A DNA stretch of 64,000 bases, from assembly GCF_012939955.1 (NCBI RefSeq), contig NZ_SPMY01000007.1, forward strand, positions 1-64,000, given 5' to 3'. How positions within the stretch are numbered: the stretch's first letter is position 1; each line of letters starts with the position of its first letter. Under the pieces are notes generated by a model that saw only the letters and a list, made by a program, of their open reading frames with translations, had not been told where the DNA came from and did no database searches. A program made the translations under genes and the position numbers. Shown piece after piece: positions 1 through 9,543 of this stretch. The DNA comes from Candidatus Accumulibacter phosphatis. GTDB lineage: Bacteria > Pseudomonadota > Gammaproteobacteria > Burkholderiales > Rhodocyclaceae.

Positions 1-513
1 TACAACGCCCAGGCGGCGGCCGATGCGGCGACGATGCTGATCGTCGCCACCGGGGTCACGCAGGCGCCCAACGATAAACAGCAGGTCGAGCCGATGCTGG
101 CCACCCTCAAGGCCCAGGCCGAGGTGCTCGGCGCCGTGGAATGCCTGATCGCCGACAGCGGTTACTGCAGCGAGAAGAACATCAAGGCATGTGAGGCGGC
201 CGGTATCGAGCCCCTGATCGCCGTCGGACGCGACGAGCATCATCCGGATTGGCGGGAGCGCCACAGCGAGCCGGCCCCCTTGCCCGACAATGCCACGCCA
301 GTACAGGCGATGTCCCATCGGCTGAAGACCAAGGATGGACGAGCGCGCTACGCCTTACGCAAGCAGACGATCGAGCCGGTCTTCGGGATCATCAAGTCGG
401 TGATGGGCTTTCGCCGCTTCTCCCTGCGCGGCTTGAAGAAGGTCACCGGCGAGTGGACGCTGGTTTGCCTCGCCTGGAATTTGAAGCGCTTGGCCGTATT
501 GCGTCCACAGTAG
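1..513 (+). CDS. IS1182-type transposase, C-terminal part (5' end outside window)
   Basis: The reading frame is open from base 1 and starts with YNAQAAADA, the family's typical YNAQ(A/V) block just before the catalytic region, so the first ATG at 34 is internal. The C-terminus contains the signature around EPVFGIIKSVMGFRRF followed by GEWTLVCLAWNLKRL, which is characteristic of IS1182 transposases (DDE type). The final glutamate of the DDE triad is probably the E in that EPVFG block. The remaining 170 codons end in a normal TAG, so the visible part looks intact. It is transcribed towards the remnant gene at 624-1547. Confidence 0.85.
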   Translation, partial: YNAQAAADAATMLIVATGVTQAPNDKQQVEPMLATLKAQAEVLGAVECLIADSGYCSEKNIKACEAAGIEPLIAVGRDEHHPDWRERHSEPAPLPDNATPVQAMSHRLKTKDGRARYALRKQTIEPVFGIIKSVMGFRRFSLRGLKKVTGEWTLVCLAWNLKRLAVLRPQ

Positions 514-623
514 GGAGAATGAGGGGAAATCCCTTGGAAACGCCAGAAAACCAGGGAAATCCGGCTTTTTGTCCCACATGGTGAAACGCGCCGGCTTTGC
601 CGACGGGTAGTCCGACAAGCTGC
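1..623 (+). mobile_element. IS1182-family insertion sequence, right-hand part
   Basis: The element enters from the left window edge and carries the C-terminal half of its transposase. It ends somewhere between the transposase stop (513) and 623, because from 624 leftwards on the minus strand the neighbouring ATP-binding protein loses its family similarity. The left end and its terminal inverted repeat are outside the window, so the exact right boundary and any target duplication cannot be fixed. The junction with the truncated gene shows that the element inserted into, or recombined within, that gene. Confidence 0.7.
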
Positions 624-1547
624 TAGGCCGGAATCGAGCGCTGGCAAGAGATAAGCCTTGCGGAAATGCTTTTCGTCCTTCAGAGCGAGTGCCTGCTGCA
701 GGCCTGCTCGGGACAACTCATCCTGTAATGCCACCACGACCCGCCCAACTTCGGGGGTGACTTCGGGGGCGACTTCATCGGTGACTTCGGGCGGCACCGG
801 CCGGGCCAGGGGGCGGACGGGCAAACGGATCACAAACGAAAGTCGGTCATCATCCGATTCAAACAGCGGTGCCGGCGAGCCATTCGCGGCCATCACCTTG
901 AGAATTTTTGGCATGCCCGTCGAGCGGCCTTCGGTCAGATCCAGTTCCTTCAGGAACTCGCCGATCCGCCGGTTGCGGTAGCGGCGGCTGACTGCACGAC
1001 CGGCCTGCAGGTCCTCCAAGCGGATGGAACGATCCGGGCCGGGGAAGCTGACGACGACCAACTCGTCATTGCTGATGCGCGCCTCTATGGGTTCGCGCTC
1101 CTCGTCGGACCGGTGATAGACCGCGTTGACCACGGCTTCCTCGCTGGTGGCGTAGGGAAAGTTCCAGACCCGCGTGGCCTCGGCCCGTTCGGGATGCTTG
1201 ATGACCGTCTCGCGCAGGTAGTTGCGCTGGATATAGCTCAAGGCCTCACGCGTCATTCGCGCCAACGGCCCCTTGAAAATCCTTTCCTCGAAGCGATCAC
1301 CGCCTGCACCTTCGGGAAACCAGACCACATCTATCTGCACGCCGGGGAAAAATCGCTCCGGCGTCTCATTGAAAAACAGCAGACCGACTGCAAGCAAGTT
1401 GCTGATGTGTTGTTCACTGTTGTTCCTCTCGTCGGCTCCCGTAGCGCGCGCCCAATCGTCGACCGCGGACACCTTGAACTTTCCCACTCGTTCGATCCAA
1501 TGAGCCGGAAGGCTCTCGCTCCACTGGAAAAATGCCTCGCGCGTCAC
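624..1547 (-). pseudogene. Remnant of a RecG/AlbA-like ATP-binding regulator, 3' end lost to the IS
   Basis: The centre resembles the large group of proteins annotated as ATP-dependent DNA helicase-related or AlbA_2/HATPase_c_4 proteins: a block around QIDVVWFPEGAGGDRF, a histidine-kinase-like ATP-binding region with EEAVVNAVYHRS, and the acidic proline-valine repeat VPPEVTDEVAPEVTPEV before a winged-helix-like end. Similarity stops after ALDSGL at about position 624, and downstream codons run into the IS. The N-terminus is also abnormal: the usual AlbA_2 domain is absent and about 45 residues upstream of VGLLFFNETP do not fit. It is therefore truncated at both ends and most likely non-functional. 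Confidence 0.7.
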
Positions 1548-1963
1548 TCTCAGATGCGCGGCGATCTATTCAATAGACGCTCAAGGCTCACTCAGGCTGA
1601 GGTTCAGTGAGTTGCATAAAATCGCAGTCAGGAGTAAATGCTGCAATTTATCAGGCCAGATAGGGGACGTCGAGAAAGCATTTCCAGATGAGTGGAAGGG
1701 GTTCCGGTTGCGCAGGGCGATTATCGGGTTGGAGCAAGGCGGCCGTGAAAGTGTGTTTCGAATTGCGGTGACGAAGGGAAGTGCGATGTAGGCAGCCGCA
1801 ACGAAAGGCGGGTGCTTGGAAGATTCGGGCCCCGATCCGGCAACGCATGAACAGAGAAAAGAGCCAAATTCTGGCGGCCAGTGGGACAGAATCGGCGCCA
1901 TTCACCGAACACAGAAAATCACTGCGCCCGCGAATCCTTGACCGAGCGGCGCCTTCGCGGGCA
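1548..1963. other. Intergenic stretch without a recognisable gene
   Basis: About 415 bases between the gene remnant and the tRNA terminator. Several short open frames cross it on both strands, but none has a ribosome binding site, plausible codon use or a recognisable product. It may contain decayed sequence from the truncated gene's upstream region. Confidence 0.5.
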
Positions 1964-1994
1964 CAAAAAAAGCCCGGAGCCAGTCCGGGCTTTG
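1964..1994 (-). terminator. Rho-independent terminator of the tRNA-Ala transcript
   Basis: A 9-bp stem (AAGCCCGGA pairing with TCCGGGCTT) with a 5-base loop is followed, read on the minus strand, by an uninterrupted run of T. It lies just 15 bases downstream of the tRNA 3' end, in the right orientation. Confidence 0.85.
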
Positions 1995-2008
1995 ATGCTT
2001 TCATGTCT

Positions 2009-2084
2009 TGGTGGAGACAGGCGGGATCGAACCGCCGACCTTCTGATTGCGAACCAGACGCTCTCCCAGCTGAGCTATGCCCCC
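2009..2084 (-). tRNA. tRNA-Ala, anticodon CGC
   Basis: The reverse complement folds as a 76-nt tRNA with encoded CCA. The acceptor stem begins GGGGGCA and contains the G3-U70 wobble pair that identifies alanine tRNAs. The D-loop (AGCTCAGCTGGGAGAGC) and T-loop (GGTTCGATCC) are canonical. The anticodon loop TTCGCAA gives anticodon CGC, reading GCG, a codon expected to be heavily used in this GC-rich genome. A strong terminator follows. The gene lies downstream of the secreted-protein gene at 2200-2838 on the same strand, but probably has its own promoter in 2085-2199. Confidence 0.95.
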
Positions 2085-2199
2085 GAAGCCGCACGGATTC
2101 TACGCGGCATGAATTGAAGCGTCAATCTTGCTGCCAGCGATTGTATGGACCTTGGGTCGTCGCAGGGTCGCCGGCAGGGAGTCGATTGGCTTATTTTGG

Positions 2200-2838
2200 C
2201 TACTTGGCAGCAGCGGGGAGGACCGACACGGCGACAGCTTCGGAATAGACGCCCTCGATCTGGTCGCCCTTGTTGATCAACTTGAGTTGTTCCGGGTCCT
2301 TGATCTTCAGCTTGACGGTCTTCTTGGCGCCGCGCAGGGTAATCATTTGCGTCTTGCGGTCGACCGCGTCTACGTCAGCGATGAAGGCGACATCGTCCAC
2401 GACGGCGGCGGCGGGCTTGTCACCCGGTTTGGCGCTTTGCTGGCTGCTGCTGTCGATACGCACGCGAAGTTCACCACCGCCCTTCTTGAGTTTCATCACC
2501 AGGGTTTGCGTATAGCTGGCAACGACGCGGTCACCGACCTTGATCTGGTCGAAATTCTTGACGGCATCGCTGGCCGTGATGACCGTCTCTTCGCCTTGCT
2601 CGTTCTGGAGAACGACGGCACGCGTTGCCTTGTCGATCGCCTTGACGGCCAGCGACACCTGCGCCTCGACCATGCCGACGAACTCACCAGGGGCTGAGGC
2701 GGTCATTACCGCGGATTCAGGAGCTTGTTGAGCGGATACGGCGAACGGGAGGAGAGCGAGGGCGGCGGTGGCAACCAGGCTGCGAATGGTACGAATGGTA
2801 CGACTGGTACGACTGGTACGACTGGTACGAAAGCGCAT
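2200..2838 (-). CDS. Hypothetical secreted protein with repeat-bearing signal peptide
   Basis: A 212-aa protein of unknown function. The start at 2838 is chosen because it gives a Sec signal peptide: a positively charged N-region, the hydrophobic stretch LVATAALALLPFAVSA and a likely cleavage before QQAPES. The N-region is unusually long and built from tandem SRT/IRT triplets encoded by a 9-bp repeat. The mature part has two similar halves, each with a statement-like block (VSLAVKAIDKATRAVVLQNE and VAFIADVDAVDRKTQMITLR) followed by a VGDRV or KGDQI turn, suggesting duplicated small beta-barrel domains in the periplasm. I do not recognise a named family beyond that. Confidence 0.7.
   Translation of the reverse strand: MRFRTSRTSRTSRTIRTIRSLVATAALALLPFAVSAQQAPESAVMTASAPGEFVGMVEAQVSLAVKAIDKATRAVVLQNEQGEETVITASDAVKNFDQIKVGDRVVASYTQTLVMKLKKGGGELRVRIDSSSQQSAKPGDKPAAAVVDDVAFIADVDAVDRKTQMITLRGAKKTVKLKIKDPEQLKLINKGDQIEGVYSEAVAVSVLPAAAK
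2784..2828 (-). repeat. 9-bp tandem repeat (5 units) inside a signal peptide
   Basis: Five consecutive 9-bp units, three of GACTGGTAC and two of GAATGGTAC on the plus strand, encode the Arg-Thr-Ser/Ile triplets of the signal-peptide N-region. Because the unit is a multiple of three, copy-number change would lengthen or shorten the N-region without a frameshift. Confidence 0.9.
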
Positions 2839-2996
2839 GGATAACTCCGATAGTTGAAGGGGGATAAGTGAAGAAGTTAAATCGTTGGCGCGATTGACTA
2901 TTGGCGGAAGGGGGAAGGGCTTGCGCATCGCCAAGCTATTCCCAATTCGGTCCACGGGAGTGTGGTCAGCACGCCTCTGTGGCAAGTTCTCCAGTC

Positions 2997-3281
2997 CTAC
3001 TCTGCCTTGCCCGCGACTTTCGCCTTGAAGGTCGCGCCAGCGGTGAACTTGGGGACGATGGTTTCCGCGATCTGGATCTTCGCGCCGGTTTTTGGATTCT
3101 TGCCCTCGCGCGCAGCGCGCGGGCTGGCCTTGAAGGAGCCAAAACCAACCAGCGTCACTGCTTCGCTCCGGGCAACCGCTTCGACGATGGTGTCGATGAC
3201 GGCGTCAAGGGCTTTCGCGGAGGCGACTTTGGAGAGTTCGGTGCGCTCGGCGATAGCATCGATCATTTCGGATTTGTTCAT
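2997..3281 (-). CDS. HU-family DNA-binding protein
   Basis: A 94-aa histone-like protein of standard length. The N-terminus MNKSEMIDAIAERTELSK and the arm motif VTLVGFGSF, GKNPKTG and VPKFTAGATFK match the HU/IHF fold; the GKNPKTGAKIQI stretch is the beta-arm with the intercalating proline region typical of HU rather than IHF. The start is preceded by AAGGAG at good spacing. It acts as a homodimeric nucleoid protein that bends DNA. It lies between uvrA and the secreted-protein gene and appears monocistronic. Alanine-rich helix 2 (SKVASAKALDAVIDTIVEAV) is usual for betaproteobacterial HU. Confidence 0.95.
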   Translation of the reverse strand: MNKSEMIDAIAERTELSKVASAKALDAVIDTIVEAVARSEAVTLVGFGSFKASPRAAREGKNPKTGAKIQIAETIVPKFTAGATFKAKVAGKAE

Positions 3282-3331
3282 ATTGTCTCCTTTGGTGGTT
3301 ACGAGCCTTCATTCAGGCGCATTCTCGCATT

Positions 3332-6300
3332 TCACTGGCGCGCCTGGAAGGGCGCGCCAAAGGCTGCAATTCTGGCATGGATTCCCGTCTGGCCAAACAC
3401 ATTTTTGGGGCTGAAGGCTTGGCGAGAGCATGGCACGCCTTCATTCGACTGCTGCAACGGCGGCAGGTGAAGCTGTCCGGGACGCCGGCTGTTTGGCCTG
3501 TGGCGGCAACTCACCGGGGGGGGCGCATCGGCCGGGTCGCTACGCTTGAGCAGCGGCTTCAGAAAACGGCCGCTGTGGCTCTCCGCGAGCTCGGCGATCT
3601 GCTCCGGGGGGCCGGCGGCGAGTAGGCGACCGCCGCCGGCGCCGCCTTCGGGGCCGAGGTCGAGCAGCCAGTCGGCGGTCTTGATGACATCGAGGTTGTG
3701 TTCGATGACCAGCACCGTATTGCCGTGATCGACGAGCCGGTGCAGGACGGTGAGCAGCATTTCGATATCCTGGAAGTGCAGGCCGGTGGTCGGTTCGTCG
3801 AGAATGTAGAGCGTCCTGCCGGTGTCGCGTTTCGACAGTTCGAGTGCCAGTTTGACGCGCTGTGCTTCGCCGCCGGAGAGGGTGGTCGCCGACTGGCCGA
3901 GGGTGATGTAGCTCAGCCCGACATCGACCAGCGTCTGCAGCTTGCGGGCGACGATTGGCACGGCGTCGAAAAACTCGCGCGCCACTTCGACGGTCATTTG
4001 CAGGATTTGGTAGATGTTGCTGCCCTTGTACTGGATTTCGAGGGTCTCGCGGTTGTAGCGCTTGCCGTGGCAAACGTCACAGGGGACGTAGATATCGGGC
4101 AGGAAGTGCATCTCGACCTTGATCACGCCATCGCCCTGGCAGGCCTCGCAGCGACCGCCCTTGACGTTGAACGAGAAACGGCCGGGGCCGTAGCCGCGTG
4201 AGCGGGCTTCCGGGATCCCTGAAAACAGCTCGCGAATCGGTGTCAGCAGGCCGGTATAGGTGGCCGGATTGGAGCGCGGTGTGCGCCCGATCGGGCTCTG
4301 GTCGACGTTGATCACCTTGTCGAAGTGATCAAGGCCGACGATGGCGTCGTGTTCAGCCGGTTCGGCGTTCGAACCGTAGAGATGTCTGGCCGCCGCCGCG
4401 TACAGGGTATCGTTTATCAGCGTCGATTTGCCCGAACCGGAAACCCCGGTGATGCAGGTGAACAGCCCGACCGGCAGCTCGACGCTGACGTTGCGCAGGT
4501 TGTTGCCGCGTGCGCCGACGATGCTCAGCAGCCGCGCGCGATCGGGTTGCCGGCGCCTGGCGCGCATGCCGATTTGCCGCCGCCCGGCGAGGTAGTCGCC
4601 GGTCATCGACGCCGGGTTGGCGATGATCGCTGCCGGTGGTCCCTCGGCGACGATGTGACCGCCATGGACGCCAGCACCGGGGCCGATGTCGACGACGTAG
4701 TCGGCGCTGCGGATCGCTTCCTCGTCGTGCTCGACAACAATCACCGTGTTGCCGATGTCGCGCAGCTGCTGCAGCGTCTTCAACAGGCGCTCGTTGTCGC
4801 GCTGGTGCAGACCGATCGACGGTTCATCGAGGACATAGAGCACACCGGTCAGGCCCGAGCCGATCTGCGAGGCCAGGCGAATGCGTTGCGCCTCGCCGCC
4901 GGAGAGCGTTTCCGCCGAACGGTCGAGCGACAGATAGTCGAGGCCGACGTTGATCAGGAACTGCAGGCGGCTGACGATTTCCTTGAGCACTTTCTCGGCG
5001 ACCTGGGCCTTGTTGCCGGGCAGCTGCAGCGCGACGAAGTAGTCGCGCGCTTCGGCAAGCGGCAGGCGGCTGAGCTCGTGCAGGGTGCGCGCACTGGCGA
5101 GGCTGCCGACGCGCACATTGCGCGCCTCTTCGCGCAGGCGGCTGCCGTGACACGCGGGGCAGCTCTGGTTACTGATCAGGCGTGCCAGCTCTTCGCGAAC
5201 GGCTTGCGAGTCGGTTTCCTTGTAGCGCCGTTCGAGGTTGACGACGATGCCTTCGAAAGTGTGTTGGCGAATGCTGTGCCGGCCACGCTCGTTGACGTAG
5301 GAAAACGGCAACTGTTCGCGCCCGGAACCGTAGAGGATGACTTGCTGGATGCGCTCAGGCAGTTCGCTGAACGGCACTTCGACGTCGAAGCCGTAGTGCG
5401 CCGCCAGCGACGACAGCATCTGGAAATAGAAGGGGTTGCGCCGGTCCCAGGCGCGGATCGCCCCGGCGGCCAGCGATAGCTCGGGATGGCCGACGATGCG
5501 CTTCGGGTCGAAGAACTGGATGACGCCGAGGCCGTCGCATTTCTGGCAGGCACCCATCGGGCTGTTGAAGGAGAACGTCCGCGGCTCGAGCTCGGGCAGC
5601 GAGTACGAACAGACCGGGCAGGCAAAGCGGGCCGAGAAGAAATGCTCGCGTTCGCTGTCCATTTCGTAGGCGATGGCACGGCCGTCGGCGTGGCGCAGGG
5701 CGGTCTCGAAGGATTCGGCCAGGCGCTGGCGGATGTCGGCGCGCACTTTCAGGCGGTCGATGACCACATCGACGCTGTGCTTGCGCGTCTTGGCGAGCTT
5801 GGGCAGGGCGTCGATCTCGAAAATCTGGCCGTCGACCCGCAGGCGGGCAAAACCCTGCGCGCGCAACTCGGCAAAGAGTTCGAGCTGCTCGCCCTTGCGG
5901 TCGGCGACGACCGGCGCCAGGATCATCAGCCGGCTGTCCTCGCTCAGGGCGAGGACATGATCGACCATCTGCGAGACGGTCTGCGCTTCGAGGGCCCGCT
6001 GGTGTTCGGCGCAATAGGGTGTGCCGACACGGGCGAAGAGCAGGCGCAGGTAGTCGTGAATCTCGGTGACCGTTCCGACCGTCGAGCGCGGGTTGTGGCT
6101 GGTCGCTTTCTGCTCGATCGAAATCGCCGGCGACAGCCCCTCGATCAGGTCGACGTCGGGCTTCTCGATGCGTTGCAGGAATTGCCGGGCGTAGGCCGAC
6201 AGCGACTCGACATAGCGGCGCTGCCCTTCGGCGTAGAGCGTATCGAAAGCCAGTGACGACTTGCCGGAACCGGAAAGCCCGGTGATCACGATCAGGCGAT

Positions 6301-6379
6301 TGCGCGGCAGGTCGAGATTGACGTTCTTCAGGTTGTGCGTACGCGCACCGCGAATGCGTATTTCGTTGATCTCGTCCAT
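3332..6379 (-). CDS. uvrA: UvrABC excinuclease subunit A
   Basis: Damage-recognition ATPase of nucleotide excision repair; it loads UvrB on damaged DNA. Both ABC modules are complete: Walker [10 protein letters not shown] (residues 34-42) and GVSGSGKST, signatures [11 protein letters not shown] and [11 protein letters not shown], and Walker B ending in LDEPSIGLH and LDEPTTGLH. Zinc modules show CPVC...CQKC and CEAC...CDVC. As read the frame is 1015 aa, about 60 too long. The last 60 residues (after DAPPP) are unlike UvrA. A run of eight C on the coding strand (3516-3523) sits exactly there; with seven, the protein ends DAPPR at a TGA (3511-3513), giving 955 aa, the expected size. The tail is therefore probably an artefact. 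Confidence 0.97.
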   Translation of the reverse strand: MDEINEIRIRGARTHNLKNVNLDLPRNRLIVITGLSGSGKSSLAFDTLYAEGQRRYVESLSAYARQFLQRIEKPDVDLIEGLSPAISIEQKATSHNPRSTVGTVTEIHDYLRLLFARVGTPYCAEHQRALEAQTVSQMVDHVLALSEDSRLMILAPVVADRKGEQLELFAELRAQGFARLRVDGQIFEIDALPKLAKTRKHSVDVVIDRLKVRADIRQRLAESFETALRHADGRAIAYEMDSEREHFFSARFACPVCSYSLPELEPRTFSFNSPMGACQKCDGLGVIQFFDPKRIVGHPELSLAAGAIRAWDRRNPFYFQMLSSLAAHYGFDVEVPFSELPERIQQVILYGSGREQLPFSYVNERGRHSIRQHTFEGIVVNLERRYKETDSQAVREELARLISNQSCPACHGSRLREEARNVRVGSLASARTLHELSRLPLAEARDYFVALQLPGNKAQVAEKVLKEIVSRLQFLINVGLDYLSLDRSAETLSGGEAQRIRLASQIGSGLTGVLYVLDEPSIGLHQRDNERLLKTLQQLRDIGNTVIVVEHDEEAIRSADYVVDIGPGAGVHGGHIVAEGPPAAIIANPASMTGDYLAGRRQIGMRARRRQPDRARLLSIVGARGNNLRNVSVELPVGLFTCITGVSGSGKSTLINDTLYAAAARHLYGSNAEPAEHDAIVGLDHFDKVINVDQSPIGRTPRSNPATYTGLLTPIRELFSGIPEARSRGYGPGRFSFNVKGGRCEACQGDGVIKVEMHFLPDIYVPCDVCHGKRYNRETLEIQYKGSNIYQILQMTVEVAREFFDAVPIVARKLQTLVDVGLSYITLGQSATTLSGGEAQRVKLALELSKRDTGRTLYILDEPTTGLHFQDIEMLLTVLHRLVDHGNTVLVIEHNLDVIKTADWLLDLGPEGGAGGGRLLAAGPPEQIAELAESHSGRFLKPLLKRSDPADAPPPVSCRHRPNSRRPGQLHLPPLQQSNEGVPCSRQAFSPKNVFGQTGIHARIAAFGAPFQARQ

Positions 6380-6450
6380 TGGCTGCGAGCCCGAGAGGCT
6401 TTGGCAAACCTGCTAATATACGCAATTCCGCAGTCCGGCACCAAAATCCC

Positions 6451-7656
6451 ATGTCCGCCCCAACTATCGACCGAATGAGCAGCCAGGAGAAGCGCGCCGG
6501 CATCAGCCTGGCGGCTGTCTTTGCCTTGCGCATGCTCGGCTTGTTCCTGATCCTCCCTGTCTTCGCGATCTACGCCCAGGACCTGCCGTCCGGCCACGAT
6601 GTGGCGCTCGTCGGCATGGCGCTCGGCGCCTACGGGCTGACGCAGGCCTTCCTGCAGATCGCCTACGGTGCCGCTTCCGATCGTTTCGGGCGCAAGCCGG
6701 TGATCGTCTTCGGACTGCTTCTCTTTGCCGTCGGCAGCTTCGTTGCCGCTTCCGCGGGCGACATCTACGGCGTCATTGCCGGCCGCGTGCTGCAGGGCGC
6801 CGGTGCCATTTCGGCAGCCGTCACCGCGCTGGCTGCCGACCTCACGCGCGAACAGCATCTGACCAAGGTGATGGCCATGATCGGCTCGTCGATCGGCATG
6901 GTCTTTGCCATCTCAATGGTCGCCGCGCCGCTGCTTTTCGTCAGCATCGGCATGTCCGGCATCTTCAGCCTGACCGGTGGCCTGGCCTTGCTGGCGATTT
7001 TCGTCGTCCTCAAGGTGGTCCCCGCCGCGCCGACCGTGCCGCGTCGGCCGACCTGGCCGAGCTTTGTCGAAGTGCTCGCCAATCGCCAGCTGCTGCGCCT
7101 GAACTTCGGCGTCTTCGCCCTGCACCTGATGCTCACCGCGATGTGGGTCCTGCTGCCGGCACAGCTGATCTCGATCGGCGAGCTGCCGGTTGCCGATCAC
7201 TGGAAGCTCTACCTGCCGGCGCTGCTGGTGTCCTTCGTGATCATGGTGCCGGCAATCATCGCCGCCGAAAAATATGGCCGCATGAAGCTGGTCTTCAATA
7301 CGGCGGTGGTTCTGCTGCTGATCGTTCAGGTCGGTTTTGGCCTGTTCTCGACGAGTATTTACGGGCTGGCGCTGTGGCTGACGCTGTTCTTCGTGGCCTT
7401 CAACATTCTCGAAGCGACGCAGCCTTCGCTGATTTCGCGGATCGCACCGCCGCACGCGAAAGGCGCCGCGCTCGGCGTCTACAACACCACCCAGGCCCTG
7501 GGCCTGTTTGTCGGCGGGGTACTCGGCGGCGCGCTGGCCAAGTACCTTGGCCCGGGCGCCGTTTGGGCCTGTGGCGGCCTGCTCACCGTCATCTGGCTGT
7601 CGCTGTCGACGACCATGACCTTGCCGGCCCTGCGTCGCCGGCAGGTGACGGCTTAA
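6451..7656 (+). CDS. MFS transporter, YajR/DHA1-like drug:proton antiporter family
   Basis: A 401-aa 12-helix major facilitator. The start at 6451 (MSAPTIDRMSSQEKR) is chosen because the first helix begins with GISLAAVFALRMLG; an upstream ATG at 6379 would overlap the uvrA start and encode an implausible leader, and 6475 is also possible. The loop 2-3 motif A is clear in AYGAASDRFGRKPV, and GRVLQGAGAISAAV is the helix 5 antiporter-type motif C region. The pattern resembles the YajR group of inner-membrane multidrug exporters; the substrate is unknown. The gene is divergent from uvrA, with only about 70 bases between the starts, so their promoters overlap. Confidence 0.85.
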   Translation: MSAPTIDRMSSQEKRAGISLAAVFALRMLGLFLILPVFAIYAQDLPSGHDVALVGMALGAYGLTQAFLQIAYGAASDRFGRKPVIVFGLLLFAVGSFVAASAGDIYGVIAGRVLQGAGAISAAVTALAADLTREQHLTKVMAMIGSSIGMVFAISMVAAPLLFVSIGMSGIFSLTGGLALLAIFVVLKVVPAAPTVPRRPTWPSFVEVLANRQLLRLNFGVFALHLMLTAMWVLLPAQLISIGELPVADHWKLYLPALLVSFVIMVPAIIAAEKYGRMKLVFNTAVVLLLIVQVGFGLFSTSIYGLALWLTLFFVAFNILEATQPSLISRIAPPHAKGAALGVYNTTQALGLFVGGVLGGALAKYLGPGAVWACGGLLTVIWLSLSTTMTLPALRRRQVTA

Positions 7657-7693
7657 GCACTACGTGAACCTCGCGCACGCGACTCACGAACCT

Positions 7694-7717
7694 CCCTTCT
7701 CCCGCGCGGGAGAAGGG
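7694..7717. repeat. 24-bp perfect palindrome in the MFS-ssb intergenic region
   Basis: The sequence is a perfect 12+12 palindrome centred on CGCG (arms CCCTTCTCCCGC). It lies 40 bases past the MFS stop, without a T-run on either strand. A degenerate version (34069-34096) precedes the related element upstream of rmlA, so it appears to be the first half of a two-part intergenic repeat. Confidence 0.7.
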
Positions 7718-7733
7718 CCGGGGGAAGAGTGGG

Positions 7734-7777
7734 CGGTCATGACTTCCATGATCTGGGTATCTCGACTGTCATGACCG
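7734..7777. repeat. Interspersed palindromic element, copy 1 (upstream of ssb)
   Basis: A perfect 10-bp inverted repeat, CGGTCATGAC (7734-7743) and GTCATGACCG (7768-7777), encloses 24 bases that include CATGATCTGGGTAT. Closely related elements occur at 23708-23753 and 34117-34162. All three stand between genes, just upstream of a start on the plus strand and followed 18-21 bases later by a -10-like hexamer. Confidence 0.75.
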
Positions 7778-7804
7778 TTAAGCCCTGGCGCTTAAGCCTA
7801 TAAT
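7778..7804 (+). promoter_or_regulatory. Putative ssb promoter with overlapping inverted repeat
   Basis: TATAAT at 7799-7804 is a perfect -10 hexamer 40 bases before the ssb start. Immediately upstream TTAAGC (7778-7783) and GCTTAA (7790-7795) form an inverted repeat with a 6-base spacer, positioned like an operator over the -35 area. No good -35 hexamer is visible at 17 bases, which would fit an activated or regulated promoter. Confidence 0.5.
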
Positions 7805-7843
7805 CGCGCTTACTTTTTTTCGCACACCATCCAGGGAGGCAAC

Positions 7844-8329
7844 ATGGCTTCGGTAAACAAAGTGATTCTCGTCGGCAATCTGGGTGCCGATCCGGAAACC
7901 CGTTTTCTGCCGAACGGCGACGCCGTCTGCAACATCCGGATCGCGACCTCGGAATCGTGGAAAGACAAGCAGACCGGCGACAAGAAGGAAGCCACCGAGT
8001 GGCACCGCATCGTGTTCTTCAGGCGTCTCGCGGAGATCGCCGGGCAGTATCTGAAGAAAGGCTCGTCGGTCTACGTCGAGGGCAGTCTCAAGACGCGCAA
8101 GTGGCAGGACAAGGATGGTAACGAACGCTATACCACCGAAATCATCGGCAACGAGATGAAGATGCTTGGCGGTCGCGAAGGCATGGGTTCGCCATCATCG
8201 TCGAATGACGAAAGCGAGTACGGCGGCAGCATGCCATCGTCGGCCGGCGACTCCGGCGGCGCCCGCGCGGCGGCCCCCGCCAAGAAGAAGCCCAGCTTCG
8301 AAGACATGGACGACGATATCCCGTTCTAA
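7844..8329 (+). CDS. ssb: Single-stranded DNA-binding protein
   Basis: A 161-aa SSB of typical length. Residues 1-110 form the OB-fold ([16 protein letters not shown] at the start, [22 protein letters not shown]). A low-complexity Ser/Gly/Ala linker follows, and the acidic tip ends DDDIPF, the site that recruits repair and replication partners. It binds ssDNA as a tetramer in replication, recombination and repair. It has its own TATAAT promoter and follows a repeated palindromic element; AGGGAGG upstream of the ATG is a strong ribosome binding site. Confidence 0.97.
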   Translation: MASVNKVILVGNLGADPETRFLPNGDAVCNIRIATSESWKDKQTGDKKEATEWHRIVFFRRLAEIAGQYLKKGSSVYVEGSLKTRKWQDKDGNERYTTEIIGNEMKMLGGREGMGSPSSSNDESEYGGSMPSSAGDSGGARAAAPAKKKPSFEDMDDDIPF

Positions 8330-8521
8330 GCCACCGCGCGCCATACCCCCTCTTTAACTCAACCCTCCGCATCGCCGCCGCCGGTCCGAGAAGCTTTCGT
8401 CGGAGGCCGGCAGAGCGTTGCTGTCGACCACTTCGGCCAATCTCCATGCGCTTCCAAAGGCGATGGCGCAGGGACGATTTTTCCTGCTCCTGTGCTCTTG
8501 CCAGGACCCTGCCAGTACTGA

Positions 8522-9370
8522 TCAACGAGTAGCGCCCTCGTACAGTTCCGGCCAGCGTTCGGCCCAACAGCAGACGTGGTTGAAGCCAGGCACTATGCGT
8601 ATCTCGGGCCGTTCGCTGGCAGGGAAGGCTGACGCATAATGGGTTGCGATCCAGGCAGGAATATTGGCATCATCAGCGCCGACAAAATGCAGTTGCGGAA
8701 CACTTCGCAGGCGCTCCCATTCAAGGGCTGGGTTCAGCGAGCCGTCCAGCCGCAGAACGCCATGATGCCGTGTCCACAGGTGGTGATCGAGATTGCCGGC
8801 AACGGTTACCAGCTGGACGACATCCTGGCGTCGTGCCGCCACCAAAGCGGCAATAGCGCCTCCGCCGGAGTAGCCAACAAGAACCAGCTGGGTGGCGCCA
8901 AAGCCTTCCTTGAGCGCGCTGATTGCCCGGTTGCTCGCCTCGACCACTTCCGGCGAGAAGCGATGACTCGTCCAGTAAGCCGGAGCGCAATCCTCCGTTT
9001 CGTCAGCGTCCAGGTACTGACACGGGCGCCCGAGGTAGGCGGCGACTCCCGGCGCATGCTGTAACGCCAGTTCGAGGGCCAGAGGACGGCGCGGAGTCGG
9101 GTCGTCTGACGGATGGCTGCGGGTCAACCAGGCCAGCCCGTCACCCTCCATGTAAACCGTTAGCGTTTCTGCCGCGGTAATCGATGTCGGGACATAGGCG
9201 ATCAGGGGTAAAGGGGAAACGTCGAGGCGCAGCAGCTGCCAGTTTCTCGCTGCCGCGAGAGTCGCCGCCCGAGCACGGCGATCGTCGAGCCCTTGTCCGA
9301 TGCAGGCAGCAAGCACCAGTACGGAGAGCAACAGAGTGCTGCTTGAACGCAGCGATACCGCCAAAAGCAT
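8522..9370 (-). CDS. Predicted lipoprotein alpha/beta-hydrolase
   Basis: The start at 9370 gives a 282-aa protein with a lipoprotein signal (LLLSVLVLAAC, lipobox cysteine at about residue 23). The body is an alpha/beta-hydrolase: the nucleophile elbow GYSGGG, a likely acid in VGADDANIP, and a catalytic-type histidine in PGFNHVCCW close to the C-terminus. A cysteine pair (CQYL...DCAP) may form a disulphide outside the cytoplasm. The substrate is unknown; a membrane-anchored periplasmic esterase or peptidase-like enzyme fits. It is transcribed divergently from the autotransporter. Longer starts up to 9442 exist but would spoil the signal peptide. Confidence 0.75.
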   Translation of the reverse strand: MLLAVSLRSSSTLLLSVLVLAACIGQGLDDRRARAATLAAARNWQLLRLDVSPLPLIAYVPTSITAAETLTVYMEGDGLAWLTRSHPSDDPTPRRPLALELALQHAPGVAAYLGRPCQYLDADETEDCAPAYWTSHRFSPEVVEASNRAISALKEGFGATQLVLVGYSGGGAIAALVAARRQDVVQLVTVAGNLDHHLWTRHHGVLRLDGSLNPALEWERLRSVPQLHFVGADDANIPAWIATHYASAFPASERPEIRIVPGFNHVCCWAERWPELYEGATR

Positions 9371-9543
9371 CCCGAATCCTCCGCTGTTTCCCGTTTGTGA
9401 TTCTGTCTCGGGCTGCCCCCCAGCATGAAGCCGGTTTCGCACTCTCGGAAGCCCGTGATAGACCCATTGATTAGTCGATTGCTATTGAGTATCGTCACCT
9501 CCGTACTTTCGCAGCCAGATGCTCTCAACTCAAGGGAACGATC

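Noticed and set aside
3332-3510. A genuine 60-residue C-terminal extension of UvrA
   Set aside because: The extension starts exactly at a C8 run, has no similarity to UvrA tails, and seven C give a normal stop and length.
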